DNA of 42,698 nucleotides, taken from IMG/VR virus record IMGVR_UViG_3300025732_000084, positions 1 to 42,698 of that record. One strand, 5' to 3'. Origin of the DNA: a virus. The notes under the pieces were generated by a model. The model was not told the origin of the DNA and did no database searches. It was given only the letters and a program-made list of their open reading frames with translations. Of this stretch, positions 30,259-39,727 are shown in pieces. The translations under genes were made by a program, and so were the position numbers. How positions within the stretch are numbered: position 1 is the stretch's first letter; the number at the start of each line of letters is the position of its first letter.

Positions 30259-30869
30259 AATCTGATTTCTATATTGATGTAGTTTCTAAAAAGCAAGCAG
30301 AAGAACTTTTACTTCAATATCATTATCTCAAAGATATTTCAAAAAGTTTTAAAAGTGGTTGGAATTACGGATTGTTTCAAAGAAATGAGTTCTCTCCTCT
30401 AAATATTGGCGGACTGAAAGGTGTAGTAATTTTTACAGGATTACCAGTTCCAGAAATTGCAAAAGGCGCTTTTGGACTTGAAAGAAATGAGCAACAAGGA
30501 CTCTTTGAACTCTCAAGACTCTGCATTCATCCACAAACTCAACAGAGCGAGTATAATATCACTTCTTGGTTTGTTTCAAAAGCGATTAGACAACTGCGAA
30601 AAGATACTGAAGTCAAAGCAATCCTCTCATATGCTGATAATGACTTTCATAGCGGTACAATTTATCGCGCTCTCAATTTCCGGTATTGCGGTCTTACAGA
30701 TGCAAAAAAAGATTTCTATTATGCAGACGGAACTAAACACTCTCGTGGAAAAGTGAAAGGTATTCCTGGAGAATGGAGAGAAAGAAGTAGAAAACATAGA
30801 TTTGTTATGGTTTTTGATAAAACCATAAATATATTATGGAAAGAAGAAAAATGGATTAATGGAAAATAA
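30255..30869 (+). CDS. Mom-like GNAT-fold acyltransferase
   Basis: A 204-residue protein resembling the Mom family, known from phage Mu Mom, which modifies adenine in DNA to block restriction. Supporting motifs: YHYLKDISKSFKSG start, GVVIFTGLPVPE strand, ELSRLCIHP, NITSWFVSKAIRQL helix, KAILSYADNDFHSGTIYRALNFRYCG core and an SRKHRFVMVFD end. Mom-like proteins use an acyl or aminoacyl donor on a GNAT fold; the exact substrate here is unknown. It is coupled to the small gene upstream (ATGA) and overlaps the HNH gene downstream by 11 bp. A different GNAT transferase is the alternative. Confidence 0.7.
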   Translation: MKSDFYIDVVSKKQAEELLLQYHYLKDISKSFKSGWNYGLFQRNEFSPLNIGGLKGVVIFTGLPVPEIAKGAFGLERNEQQGLFELSRLCIHPQTQQSEYNITSWFVSKAIRQLRKDTEVKAILSYADNDFHSGTIYRALNFRYCGLTDAKKDFYYADGTKHSRGKVKGIPGEWRERSRKHRFVMVFDKTINILWKEEKWINGK

Positions 30870-31414
30870 CAAATTATTGATACAAAATGGAACTAGATTT
30901 GGAAAATTAATAGTATTAGGATTAACAGATAAAAGAAATTCATCAGGAAATAGGGTTTATATTGTAAAATGTGATTGTGGGAACATATCTGAAAAAACAT
31001 CAGCAAGTCTTAAAAAGAAAAAAGATCCGGTAAAGCATTGTAATACAAGATGTCCATTAATGGATAGAAAAAAGAAAAAAAAGAAGCACGGTCAGTCTGG
31101 CACTCTTGAATATCATATGTGGAAAGGTTCTCAAAACAGAGCAAGATTAAACAATATACCATTTGATCTTAATTATACTGATATAATTATTCCAAAATTA
31201 ATGTCCTATTTTGGAAATACCAATTTTTAAGGGAGAAAAGAAACATACCCCAAATAGTCCAACTTTAGATAGATTAGTTCCTGAATTAGGTTATGTTAAA
31301 GGAAATATTAGAGTTATTAGTTATAAAGCAAACGCTATGAAAAGTGATGCTTCTATACAAGAAATTGAAAAATTTTCTAAAAATGTAATTTCATATATAC
31401 GTGGCGAAAAATAA
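30859..31414 (+). pseudogene. HNH homing endonuclease with a frameshift
   Basis: Two frames together make one HNH-type endonuclease. The first (30859-31230) has a GTRFGKLIVLG start, a zinc-like CDCGN site and EYHMWKGSQNRARLNNIPFDL, then breaks after DIIIPKL. The second resumes with CPILEIPIF and runs through PTLDRLVPELGYVKGNIRVISYKANAMKSDA to 31414. One extra A near 31201 (TTA-A-TGT) accounts for the shift; removing it restores PKLCPILEIP. The start overlaps the Mom-like gene by 11 bp. It is either a decaying mobile gene, a sequencing error, or less likely a programmed frameshift. Confidence 0.8.
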
Positions 31415-31421
31415 AAAAAAC

Positions 31422-31451
31422 TTGACGTGGAAAGAAGAGAAGTGCTATAAT
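31422..31451 (+). promoter_or_regulatory. sigma70-type promoter
   Basis: TTGACG and a perfect TATAAT are separated by 18 nt, 7 nt after the HNH reading frame. Predicted start is near 31458. A hairpin terminator follows only ~35 nt downstream, with no ORF between. Confidence 0.75.
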
Positions 31452-31457
31452 AATAAA

Positions 31458-31520
31458 GGCGATACTGACCAAACCCCTTCCGTGTGACTTGTAAAACCTC
31501 CTCTTGTAGGAGGTTTTCTT
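31458..31520 (+). ncRNA. Candidate small RNA
   Basis: The stretch from the predicted start at ~31458 to the terminator is ~60 nt, has no start codon with a reasonable frame, and is bounded by a good promoter and a hairpin. It could be a phage small RNA or an attenuated leader for the 1956-residue gene. Confidence 0.4.
31493..31520 (+). terminator. Hairpin terminator
   Basis: A perfect 9-bp stem (AAAACCTCC / GGAGGTTTT) with a TCTTGTA loop ends in TTTTCTT. Because both arms carry A/T tracts it could work in both directions. Confidence 0.75.
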
Positions 31521-31523
31521 GTG

Positions 31524-31531
31524 AATAAATA
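31524..31531 (+). promoter_or_regulatory. Late-promoter-like element
   Basis: AATAAATA lies between the terminator and the giant tail gene at 31563, one mismatch from TATAAATA. This position suits a late promoter that restarts transcription after the terminator. Confidence 0.45.
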
Positions 31532-31562
31532 ACTTATAACGGAAACTATAAGTATTAATAAG

Positions 31563-34500
31563 ATGGGTCTTTCACGCCTGGATAATTTTCTGAAATCTGT
31601 TCGTGGTGCGGTAATATACGTTGATCCGAATAGTTTGGATGCCACTGATAGTATTGAAAATCAGGGAAATAGTCTAACTCGTCCATTTAAAACCCTACAA
31701 AGAGCACTTGCGGAAGCAGCAAGATTTTCATATCAGCGTGGATTAGATAACGATAGATTCAACAAAACAACAATTATTCTTTATCCTGGCGATCATATTG
31801 TAGATAATCGTCCTGGTTGGATTCCTGATGGAGGATCTTTTAAACTTAGAAGTAGTGAAACTTCAAGTAACTTTGGTGACTGGGATCTTCTTTCAAACTT
31901 TGATTTAACCACAGCAGACAATCAACTTTATAAGTTAAATAGTATTCACGGTGGAGTGATTGTACCTCGTGGTACTTCAATTGTTGGAATGGATTTAAGA
32001 AAAACAAGAATTCGTCCAAAATATGTTCCAAATCCAGAAAATAATAATATTGAAAGATCTGCTATTTTCCGCGTAACGGGCGGATGTTACTTCTGGCAGT
32101 TTTCAATTCTTGACGCAGACCCTAGCGATATTTGTTACAAGGACTATACAATTAATCAATTTGTTCCGAATTTTTCTCACCATAAACTTACTGCCTTTGA
32201 GTATGCGGATGGTACAAATAATGTAAGTATTACTGATGATTTTTATCCTTCAGGTCTTTCTTATAATAGAACTGATTTGGATATGTATTATGAAAAAATT
32301 GGAATTGCTTATGGACAATCTTCTGGTCGTCCAATTGATCCAGATTATCCTGCTTCTGGTGTTGATATTGAACCAAAAATTGATGAATATCGTATTGTAG
32401 GATCTCGTGGAAAAGAAGTTGGAATTACAAGCATTCGTTCTGGTGACGGTGTAACTTCATCTACAACAATTACGGTCACTCTGGCAGAAGATGCTGTTGA
32501 TTTTGATACAGATACTCCAATACAAATTGAGGGTGTAGGTGCATCTGGATATGATGGTCAATTTGTTGTATTCAATAAAGTAGATGCAACAAATATTCAA
32601 TATAAAGTGCAAAATGCACCAACTAATGCACTTCCAACAATTACAGGTGCAACAATTAATGTTTCTGTAGATACTGTAACTTCTGCGTCACCATATATCT
32701 TTAACGTTTCAATGCGTTCTGTTTATGGTTTGTGTGGTCTTCACGCTGATGGTGATAAGGCATCAGGATTTAAGAGTATGGTTGTTGCTCAGTTCACTGG
32801 AATTGGTCTTCAAAAAGACAAAAAAGCATTTGTTAAATACGATTCGGATTCTGGAATTTATGAAGATTATACTGCTTCTGGAAACGAAAATATACAATCA
32901 GATTCAAGAGCAAGATTTAAGCCAGATTATGAAAATTATCATATCAAGTGTTCAAATGAAGCATATTTACAAATAGTTTCTGTATTTGCGATTGGTTTTG
33001 CGAATCATTTTCTTGCCGAATCTGGTGGAGATCAATCGATCAATAATTCAAACTCCAATTTTGGTGCAAAATCTCTTGTTTCTTCTGGATTTAGAAAGAA
33101 CACATTTTTAAGAGATGATATTGGATATATCACTCATATTATCCCACCAAAAGAAAATGAGAATTCGGAAGTAAGTATTGAATTTACCTCAATTGATGTT
33201 GAAAAAACTATTGGAATCGCATCTACAAACAGATTATATCTTTATAATGAAACTAATGTCGATGTTTTACCAGAAACGGTTATTGATGGATATCGTCTTG
33301 GTGCAAGAGAAAATGATCAATTGAATGCCATCTTAACTAATAATAATGTTTCGAACACATATTCGGCAAGAATTATTATGCCGAATACTCAATATACTTC
33401 AGATGAAACATCATCTGAAAAGAAATTTACAGTTGGTAGAAGTGTTGCAGGTATTAATAGCATTACTGCGAGTGTTATTACACTTACCTCAAATCATAAC
33501 TTTATAGAAGGTGAGTCTATTCGTGTTATTAGTGAAACTGGACAACTTCCTGATGGATTAATCAATAATTCAGTTTATTATGCAATCACTTCTGGAATTA
33601 GTTCAAATCAAGTTAAGGTTGCTCAAACTTTAAATGATGCAATTGGTGGAAATTCTATATCAATTAATAATAATGGTGGTTTATTAAATGTTGTAAGTAG
33701 AGTTTCTGATAAAAAGGCAGGTGATATTGGGCATCCAATTCAGTATGACTCTACTAATGGACAGTGGTATGTTAATGTTGCGACTGCATCCACTGAAAGA
33801 TCTTTATATGATGGTGTAGTTGGATTTGGTACTACGGTTCTTGGTGCAGCAACTCCAAGAACATATTTAAATAGAAAACCAGATACAAGAAGTTTAACTG
33901 ATACTGTTTATCGTTTCCGTTATGTCATTCCTGCAGATTCTCCAATTTCTGCAAGACCTCCAATTGATGGATATGTAATTCAGGAATCGAATACTTCTAT
34001 TGGATCTACAACAGGAGAAATTGGATTACTTTATAATCCAACATCTTCAACATTATCTAATTCAACTCAATTAAGAAATCCAAGATATATTGCTAATGCA
34101 AGTTGGTCTGGTGGAACTGCAAATATTATTACAGAAATTCCTCACGGACTTAAAGTTGGATCTCAAGTAGAAATTCTGAATGTTAGGAGTACAACTAATA
34201 CAACTGGTGTTGCAAATTCAGCATATAACGGAACATTTACTGTTGCTGGAATTAGTAGCGCAAAACATTTTAGTGTTTCGGTTGCAAGTAATCCTGGTAC
34301 ATTTACCAATGATACATCTAGCAGAACTACTTCTCTTCCATATTTTAAAAGGAAGAGAACTGCTGGAACTTTTTATATTTACAGAAGTCAAGAAATTCAA
34401 GAATATATTCCTGGAGAGCAGGATGGAGTCTATCATTTATTAGTTGTTAATTCTTCAAATTCTCCAACGGTTTCTCCATTTACTTCTCAAAAATTCTCTC

Positions 34501-37433
34501 AACCAATTCAAAATCTCTATCCACAAACAAATAGAGATAATCCAAAATCAGATCCAAAAGCAGCAACTTCATTTGCCCTTCCAACCACGATAGGGCAAGT
34601 TGCAATTAATGACCCACAATATTCGATCACAAAAGAAAGTCTTAATAAGCAACTAGTTGATATTGGTGTTGGTGTTGGTCTTACTCAAATTATTTCAAAT
34701 TCAGTAGGAACTTCTCATACGTTCTATACAAATATTGATCACGGACTGAATAGAATTACTGGATTAACAATTTCTAACGCAGGATCTGGATATGTTGATG
34801 GAAATTATTATAATGTAAATCTTGTTGGATTTGCTGGATCAACGACGGGATCTCATGCAACTGCAAGAGTGACTGTCAGTAGTGGCACAGTCACTTCATT
34901 AAAGATTATTGATGGTGGTAGTGCATATGGAATTGGAAATACGCTTTCTCTTGTTGGTGTAGGTACTACTGGTTCTGGTGCTGTTGTATCCGTTAATAGA
35001 ATTTATAATAACGTTGGTGATACTTTAAGTGTTAATGGCATTGTACCAAGTTCTTATGATGGATATAATAACCTTTATCGAATTACTTCTATAGATGGTC
35101 CGAAGCAAGTTACTGTTTCTTCTTCATCAACTATTTCTCCTGCATACACTTCAGGTGTTGGAGTTACAGTTGCTTCGACTGGTAATGTAATTTTAACTGG
35201 AAGAACATTAAGCGTTCAGTCAATTGCTTATAATAATACTGTTGGATTGGCGACAGTAACAGTTACTCAAAATCATGGATTACAGATTGATAATAAAGTT
35301 CGCTTGAGTGGTGCTAATTCTAGTGTCTTTAACAATGACTTTATTATTAAAAAAGTAGGAACAACGACTTCTTTTGTTATTAATGTTGGAGTTTCAACTT
35401 TATCTCCTGCTACTACGGGAACTATATTTGTATATCAACCAGCATATTCATCTGCTGGTGGTAATGTTTTAAGAGAAAATGAAAATACATCTGGAAGACT
35501 GATAACAGAGTATGCTGGAATAACAACCACACTTTCTGGTGCAATTGCAATAAATGATTCGTCTATTGCGATATCGAATGTAACTGATTTTGATTTTAAT
35601 ATTGGCGATTACTTATTAATCGATAATGAAATTTTAAGAATTAGATCTACAGTTACTGGAAATCCTGTTACTGTTTATCGTGGTCTATTTGGAACACTTA
35701 GATCTTCTCATAGTTCTGGTGCGGTTGTAAGAAGAATCAATGTTCGCCCAATTGAACTTCGTAGAAATTCATTGATTCGTGCTTCTGCTCACACTTTTGA
35801 ATATCTTGGATATGGTCCTGGAAATTATTCCACAGCATTCCCAGAAAGACAAGATAGAAATATTAGTCCTCAAGAAGAACTTCTTGCTCAATCAACCAAG
35901 ACTGATGGTGGAGTTGCAATCTTCACTGCAATGAATGCGGATGGAGATTTCTATACTGGTAATAAAAAAGTTAATTCTGCAACAGGACAAGAGGAAGTAT
36001 TTGATGCTCCAATTCCTACTGTTACGGGTGAAGATATTGGAGTTGGTGGAGTTAATATTGGGTTTGATGTTTTAACACCTCTTGAAGCATCTATTAGTCG
36101 TTCGTTAAGAGTTGAAGGTGGTCCCGATAAGAATTTAATCAGCGAATTTGATGGACCAGTAATCTTTAATAATAAGATTACTTCAAATTCCAGTAAGGGT
36201 ATTGAAGCAAACTCAATATTCTTACAGGGAGATCAAACTGTATCCAGAAAATACACAATATCTAATACAAAACCAACACTTGCTGGTAATGTTGGAGATG
36301 TTGTATATGATTCATCTCCTTCAAGTGGCGGCCTTCTTGGTTGGGTTTATACATCTAATAATCTTTGGGAGAGATTTGGTAGAATTGGTTTAGATGGTTT
36401 GGAACCAACAAATACTGTTGGTGTTTCGAGTGGTGGAAACTTTGTTGGACTTTCTACTCTAATTAATTTTGTTGGGACTGGATTAACTCTAACCGCAACA
36501 AACTCTGGTGGAATTACTACTTTAAACTTCCAATCAAATCCAACTGTTGCTATTTCAACAGGTGCTTTTAATACTCCTGTTGGTAATGTTCAACAATTGA
36601 ACTTTATTGGTCTTGGAATTACTGTTTTAGGAAGTGGAACATCGGGTATTGCTACGATTAGTATTCCTGTTGTAACAGTAGGTGGAACAAATCCAGGTCT
36701 TCCATATAACTCATTACAATATAATGCAAATGGAATATTTGGTGGAGTATCTCTTGCAATTTATGATGATATTAATAATAAGTTAGATCTTGGTGGAGTA
36801 ACGTTTGTTCCTGGTGGTTTATTGGGAATCAGTTCTTCTTCACCAACATCAAAACTTGAAATTGTTACTAATAATGCTCAAGCACTTTATATTAAATCTA
36901 CATTTGGTTCGGGAAATATTGTAGAGATCGATAATGTAGATCCTGACACTGCTCCATTTATCATTGATGCTTCTGGAAATGTTGGCATCAATACTGCAAC
37001 GGCAATTTCTCAATTTGATGTTGTTGGTAATGCTGCTATTACAGGAGAAGTAAGAATTTACAATAACAATAGAAGTTTCTATGCGGGTCTTCAATCACCT
37101 ACATTAACTTCGAATGTATCTCTTACACTTCCACCAGTTGTTGGCGCGGCAAACAGCATCCTTTATACGACTGGAAGTGGAATTCTAAATTGGATTTCTC
37201 CTTCTTCCATAGTTGCTCTTGGACTTACTAGTACTGATCAGATTACAGAAGGAACTTCAAATCTTTATTTCACAAATGAAAGAGCACAAGATGCTGTTGG
37301 TGCTGCGATTAATGCTGGAATTAAGACAGGAATTACCGTAACTTATGATGATGCAAATAATCGTATCAACTTTAATGTTACAAATGTTGTTGATTATCCA
37401 TTCACTACTCGTGGATTTAGTATGCCTATCTGA
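31563..37433 (+). CDS. Giant tail/baseplate structural protein (1956 aa)
   Basis: The N-terminus (MGLSRLDNFLKSVRG, IYVDPNSLDATDSIENQG, RPFKTLQRALAEAARFSY) is a well-conserved feature of a large T4-like cyanophage virion protein, and the region to ~residue 230 looks like the start of a right-handed beta-helix (IILYPGDHIVDNRPG, GGVIVPRGTSIVGMDLRKT). Later come repeated small beta domains (around residues ~320, ~861 and ~1238; e.g. GLKVGSQVEILNV, HGLQIDNKVRLSG) and GSGY motifs near 1072. The C-terminal part has fibre-like S/G/T-rich repeats and TEGTSNLYFTNERAQDAV. It is probably a long adhesin or baseplate-attached fibre. Its stop abuts the opposing gene with no spacer. Confidence 0.8.
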   Translation: MGLSRLDNFLKSVRGAVIYVDPNSLDATDSIENQGNSLTRPFKTLQRALAEAARFSYQRGLDNDRFNKTTIILYPGDHIVDNRPGWIPDGGSFKLRSSETSSNFGDWDLLSNFDLTTADNQLYKLNSIHGGVIVPRGTSIVGMDLRKTRIRPKYVPNPENNNIERSAIFRVTGGCYFWQFSILDADPSDICYKDYTINQFVPNFSHHKLTAFEYADGTNNVSITDDFYPSGLSYNRTDLDMYYEKIGIAYGQSSGRPIDPDYPASGVDIEPKIDEYRIVGSRGKEVGITSIRSGDGVTSSTTITVTLAEDAVDFDTDTPIQIEGVGASGYDGQFVVFNKVDATNIQYKVQNAPTNALPTITGATINVSVDTVTSASPYIFNVSMRSVYGLCGLHADGDKASGFKSMVVAQFTGIGLQKDKKAFVKYDSDSGIYEDYTASGNENIQSDSRARFKPDYENYHIKCSNEAYLQIVSVFAIGFANHFLAESGGDQSINNSNSNFGAKSLVSSGFRKNTFLRDDIGYITHIIPPKENENSEVSIEFTSIDVEKTIGIASTNRLYLYNETNVDVLPETVIDGYRLGARENDQLNAILTNNNVSNTYSARIIMPNTQYTSDETSSEKKFTVGRSVAGINSITASVITLTSNHNFIEGESIRVISETGQLPDGLINNSVYYAITSGISSNQVKVAQTLNDAIGGNSISINNNGGLLNVVSRVSDKKAGDIGHPIQYDSTNGQWYVNVATASTERSLYDGVVGFGTTVLGAATPRTYLNRKPDTRSLTDTVYRFRYVIPADSPISARPPIDGYVIQESNTSIGSTTGEIGLLYNPTSSTLSNSTQLRNPRYIANASWSGGTANIITEIPHGLKVGSQVEILNVRSTTNTTGVANSAYNGTFTVAGISSAKHFSVSVASNPGTFTNDTSSRTTSLPYFKRKRTAGTFYIYRSQEIQEYIPGEQDGVYHLLVVNSSNSPTVSPFTSQKFSQPIQNLYPQTNRDNPKSDPKAATSFALPTTIGQVAINDPQYSITKESLNKQLVDIGVGVGLTQIISNSVGTSHTFYTNIDHGLNRITGLTISNAGSGYVDGNYYNVNLVGFAGSTTGSHATARVTVSSGTVTSLKIIDGGSAYGIGNTLSLVGVGTTGSGAVVSVNRIYNNVGDTLSVNGIVPSSYDGYNNLYRITSIDGPKQVTVSSSSTISPAYTSGVGVTVASTGNVILTGRTLSVQSIAYNNTVGLATVTVTQNHGLQIDNKVRLSGANSSVFNNDFIIKKVGTTTSFVINVGVSTLSPATTGTIFVYQPAYSSAGGNVLRENENTSGRLITEYAGITTTLSGAIAINDSSIAISNVTDFDFNIGDYLLIDNEILRIRSTVTGNPVTVYRGLFGTLRSSHSSGAVVRRINVRPIELRRNSLIRASAHTFEYLGYGPGNYSTAFPERQDRNISPQEELLAQSTKTDGGVAIFTAMNADGDFYTGNKKVNSATGQEEVFDAPIPTVTGEDIGVGGVNIGFDVLTPLEASISRSLRVEGGPDKNLISEFDGPVIFNNKITSNSSKGIEANSIFLQGDQTVSRKYTISNTKPTLAGNVGDVVYDSSPSSGGLLGWVYTSNNLWERFGRIGLDGLEPTNTVGVSSGGNFVGLSTLINFVGTGLTLTATNSGGITTLNFQSNPTVAISTGAFNTPVGNVQQLNFIGLGITVLGSGTSGIATISIPVVTVGGTNPGLPYNSLQYNANGIFGGVSLAIYDDINNKLDLGGVTFVPGGLLGISSSSPTSKLEIVTNNAQALYIKSTFGSGNIVEIDNVDPDTAPFIIDASGNVGINTATAISQFDVVGNAAITGEVRIYNNNRSFYAGLQSPTLTSNVSLTLPPVVGAANSILYTTGSGILNWISPSSIVALGLTSTDQITEGTSNLYFTNERAQDAVGAAINAGIKTGITVTYDDANNRINFNVTNVVDYPFTTRGFSMPI

Positions 37434-37805
37434 TTATCCTGCTTCTGGAATAACTACGATATTATAAGCACCACAAGATGCTGAAAATGTTTGTCCGGCA
37501 GAAAGCATAAGTTCGGTTGGGAGGGCAAAGTTATAGTCTTCGTTAGATTCGCTCACTAAAGCATTGTTTGCTGCAATTGCTACTCCTGCTCCTTGATTTG
37601 TCCCTCCGGAATAACTTTTTCCGGAACTAAAAGCAAGATTTCTTCCTATTGCTGTTACATAATTAGCACCTGCAGATGCTCCTGCCCAAGACATGCTAAT
37701 GGTATTGGATGATGAAGCCATATAATTAATCACAATTCTTACATTCTGTCCTGTATTATTAGTATATGAAACATTATTATTACCACTTAAAACTTGAGAT
37801 GCCAT
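37434..37805 (-). CDS. Small Ser/Gly/Ala-rich virion protein
   Basis: A 123-residue protein on the opposite strand to its neighbours. It is rich in Ser, Ala, Asn and Gly (MASSSNTISMSWAGASAGANY, GTNQGAGVAIAANNALV) with a beta-type C-terminus (AGQTFSASCGAYNIVVIPEAG), typical of small capsid or fibre surface proteins. A perfect late promoter faces it at 37830-37837. Its stop abuts that of the giant gene. Probably a small fibre or decoration protein; no family recognised. Confidence 0.7.
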   Translation of the reverse strand: MASQVLSGNNNVSYTNNTGQNVRIVINYMASSSNTISMSWAGASAGANYVTAIGRNLAFSSGKSYSGGTNQGAGVAIAANNALVSESNEDYNFALPTELMLSAGQTFSASCGAYNIVVIPEAG

Positions 37806-37829
37806 ATTTACCTTTAAAGTACTTTTGAG

Positions 37830-37841
37830 TATTTATAAATA
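37830..37841. promoter_or_regulatory. Overlapping divergent late promoters
   Basis: The 12-bp palindrome TATTTATAAATA contains an exact TATAAATA on each strand (plus 37834-37841, minus 37830-37837). The minus copy serves the gene ending at 37434 and the plus copy serves 37868 onward, each with a short leader. Confidence 0.85.
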
Positions 37842-37867
37842 ACTAGAAAGGTAGGCGTTCTCCTCCT

Positions 37868-38347
37868 ATGGCAGTACAAAAGAATTTCGTTATAAAAAAC
37901 GGACTTGAGGTTAATACAAATCTCATTGTTGCTGACGCAAATAACGATAGAGTAGGGATAGCAACATCAACACCACAACATACTCTGCACGTTAATGGTG
38001 GAATTGGTGGAACTTCTTTATATGTTAGTGGTATAACAACTGTAACTAATTTGGTTGTAACTGGGACATTAAAGGCAAATACATCCACTGGATCTACTGG
38101 AAATTATTTGGTATCTACAGGTGTTGGGATAACCTGGATGTCACCAAGAGTCTCAAATGTTTTTACAGCAACATCTGGACAAACAACATTTAATGTTAAT
38201 TATACAGTTGGATTAGTTGATGTTTATATTAATGGTATTAGATTAGTTCCAAGTGAGTTTACTGCAACGAATGGAACAACGGTTGTTTTAAATGATTCGT
38301 GTTTTGGTGGTGAAACTGTTGAGCTTGTTGTATATTCATCACTCTAA
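37868..38347 (+). CDS. Tail fibre-type protein, short
   Basis: A 159-residue protein with a cyanophage fibre start (MAVQKNFVIKNGLEVNTNLIV), a head-to-fibre repeat (RVGIATSTPQHTLHVNGGIG) shared with the next protein, and a terminal beta domain (VDVYINGIRLVPSEFTATNG, GETVELVVYSS). It lies 27 nt behind a late promoter. Probably a short fibre or the N-terminal partner of the longer fibre downstream. The AGTA-rich leader gives a weak ribosome site. Confidence 0.72.
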   Translation: MAVQKNFVIKNGLEVNTNLIVADANNDRVGIATSTPQHTLHVNGGIGGTSLYVSGITTVTNLVVTGTLKANTSTGSTGNYLVSTGVGITWMSPRVSNVFTATSGQTTFNVNYTVGLVDVYINGIRLVPSEFTATNGTTVVLNDSCFGGETVELVVYSSL

Positions 38348-38358
38348 GGAGAAAATAA

Positions 38359-39696
38359 ATGCCAATTCCAAATAGAGAACTATCGCAATTTGGTTCTTTT
38401 CTTTATGTTGATAATGCATCAAGAAATATTGGTATTGCGACCACGGCAACTCCTTATGTTGGTATAGGAACTACAAACCCATTTGCAAAACTTACTGTTA
38501 TTGGCGATACGAATATATCTGGTGTTGTTTCTGCTACTGGATATTATTTAAATGGTAATCCTTTAGTAAGTGCTGCGATACAAACGTGGGATATTTCTGG
38601 ATCTGACATTTATCGAGGTTCAGGAAATGTTGGTATTGGAAGTAGTATTCCTGGCTCGAAATTAACTGTTGCTGGGGATATTACTGCAACAGGTGCAATT
38701 ACTGGAAGTAATATTAGTGTAAGTGGAATATCGATTAGTAGTGGAATTATTACCGCATCTCAGTTTTATGTAACATCATCTTCCCCTACACCTCCATTTG
38801 TATTAACTAATAATAACTCAACGTTAGTTCCATATTTAAATGCAAATTATTTGGATGGTGCAGTAAGACCCTCTGGAAGTATTGTGGGAACCACTGATTC
38901 CCAAACACTTACAAATAAAACTCTTACTTCTCCAATAATTTCTTCCCCTATAGTTTCTTCTGCTGGCATAGCATTTTCAGGATCAACATCAGGAACAACT
39001 ACATTAAGAGCTTCTTCAGTAGCTGTTGGTATATTAACTCTTCCTGCAACAACGGATATTTTAGTTGCAAGAAATACTACAGATACTCTTACGAATAAAA
39101 CAATTGCTGCTGGATCTAATACAATTACCGATTTAACCAATTCTAATTTATCCGGTTCTGCTGGAATTACAAATGCAAATCTTGCAACTCCTACGATTTC
39201 TGGAATCTCTCTTGGGGGAAATCTTGCAAATCTAACCGCAGGTTCTTATATTAATTATAGTAGTGGAACAACTTATAATGGTTCTTCTGCAATTACTTTG
39301 TCTGTAAATGCTTCTTCTTCCGGTGTTGATAATATTATTGCTCGTAATGCAAGTGGTGGATTTAATGCGGGTATTATTACTTGTACATATTTGTATGCAG
39401 ATTTTACTGTTGAAGCTACAGATTTTAACTCAGTTTCTGATATTAATTTGAAGCAAAATGTACAAACTGTTGAAAATGCATTAGATGTTGTAAATAATTT
39501 ACGTGGTGTTAGATTTGATTGGAAGAAAGATCTTAGAACATCTTATGGTGTAATTGCTCAGGAACTTGAAAAAGTTATTCCTGACCTAGTAAATTTGGGA
39601 AAAGTTAAGTCTGTAAATTATAATGGTTTGATTGGTGTTTTGATTGAAGCAGTTAAAGAACTTTCGCAAGAAGTTGAGAAACTTAAAAAAGAATAA
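38359..39696 (+). CDS. Tail fibre with S74 self-cleaving chaperone domain
   Basis: A 445-residue fibre. The body is repetitive beta sequence (VGIGTTNPFAKLTVIGD, NVGIGSSIPGSKLTVAGD; NLTNKTL / TDTLTNKTI). The last ~90 residues are an intramolecular chaperone of the Peptidase_S74 family: SDINLKQN (Ser360 and Lys365 as the cleavage dyad), FDWKK, YGVIAQELEKVIPDLV, VNYNGLIGVLIEAVKEL and a final coiled coil. Such domains trimerise the fibre and then cut themselves off. A GGAG ribosome site precedes the ATG. Confidence 0.88.
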   Translation: MPIPNRELSQFGSFLYVDNASRNIGIATTATPYVGIGTTNPFAKLTVIGDTNISGVVSATGYYLNGNPLVSAAIQTWDISGSDIYRGSGNVGIGSSIPGSKLTVAGDITATGAITGSNISVSGISISSGIITASQFYVTSSSPTPPFVLTNNNSTLVPYLNANYLDGAVRPSGSIVGTTDSQTLTNKTLTSPIISSPIVSSAGIAFSGSTSGTTTLRASSVAVGILTLPATTDILVARNTTDTLTNKTIAAGSNTITDLTNSNLSGSAGITNANLATPTISGISLGGNLANLTAGSYINYSSGTTYNGSSAITLSVNASSSGVDNIIARNASGGFNAGIITCTYLYADFTVEATDFNSVSDINLKQNVQTVENALDVVNNLRGVRFDWKKDLRTSYGVIAQELEKVIPDLVNLGKVKSVNYNGLIGVLIEAVKELSQEVEKLKKE

Positions 39697-39699
39697 ATA
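39692..39699 (+). promoter_or_regulatory. Late-promoter-like element
   Basis: AATAAATA covers the stop of the S74 fibre gene, 29 nt before the RCC1-type gene, and is one mismatch from TATAAATA. Confidence 0.4.
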
Positions 39700-39727
39700 A
39701 TAAAAACCGCCGAGTGGAGACACGAAG

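Noticed and set aside
30457-30756. 99-codon plus-strand ORF inside the Mom-like gene
   Set aside because: It is an out-of-frame shadow within a gene with clear family motifs and has no ribosome site.
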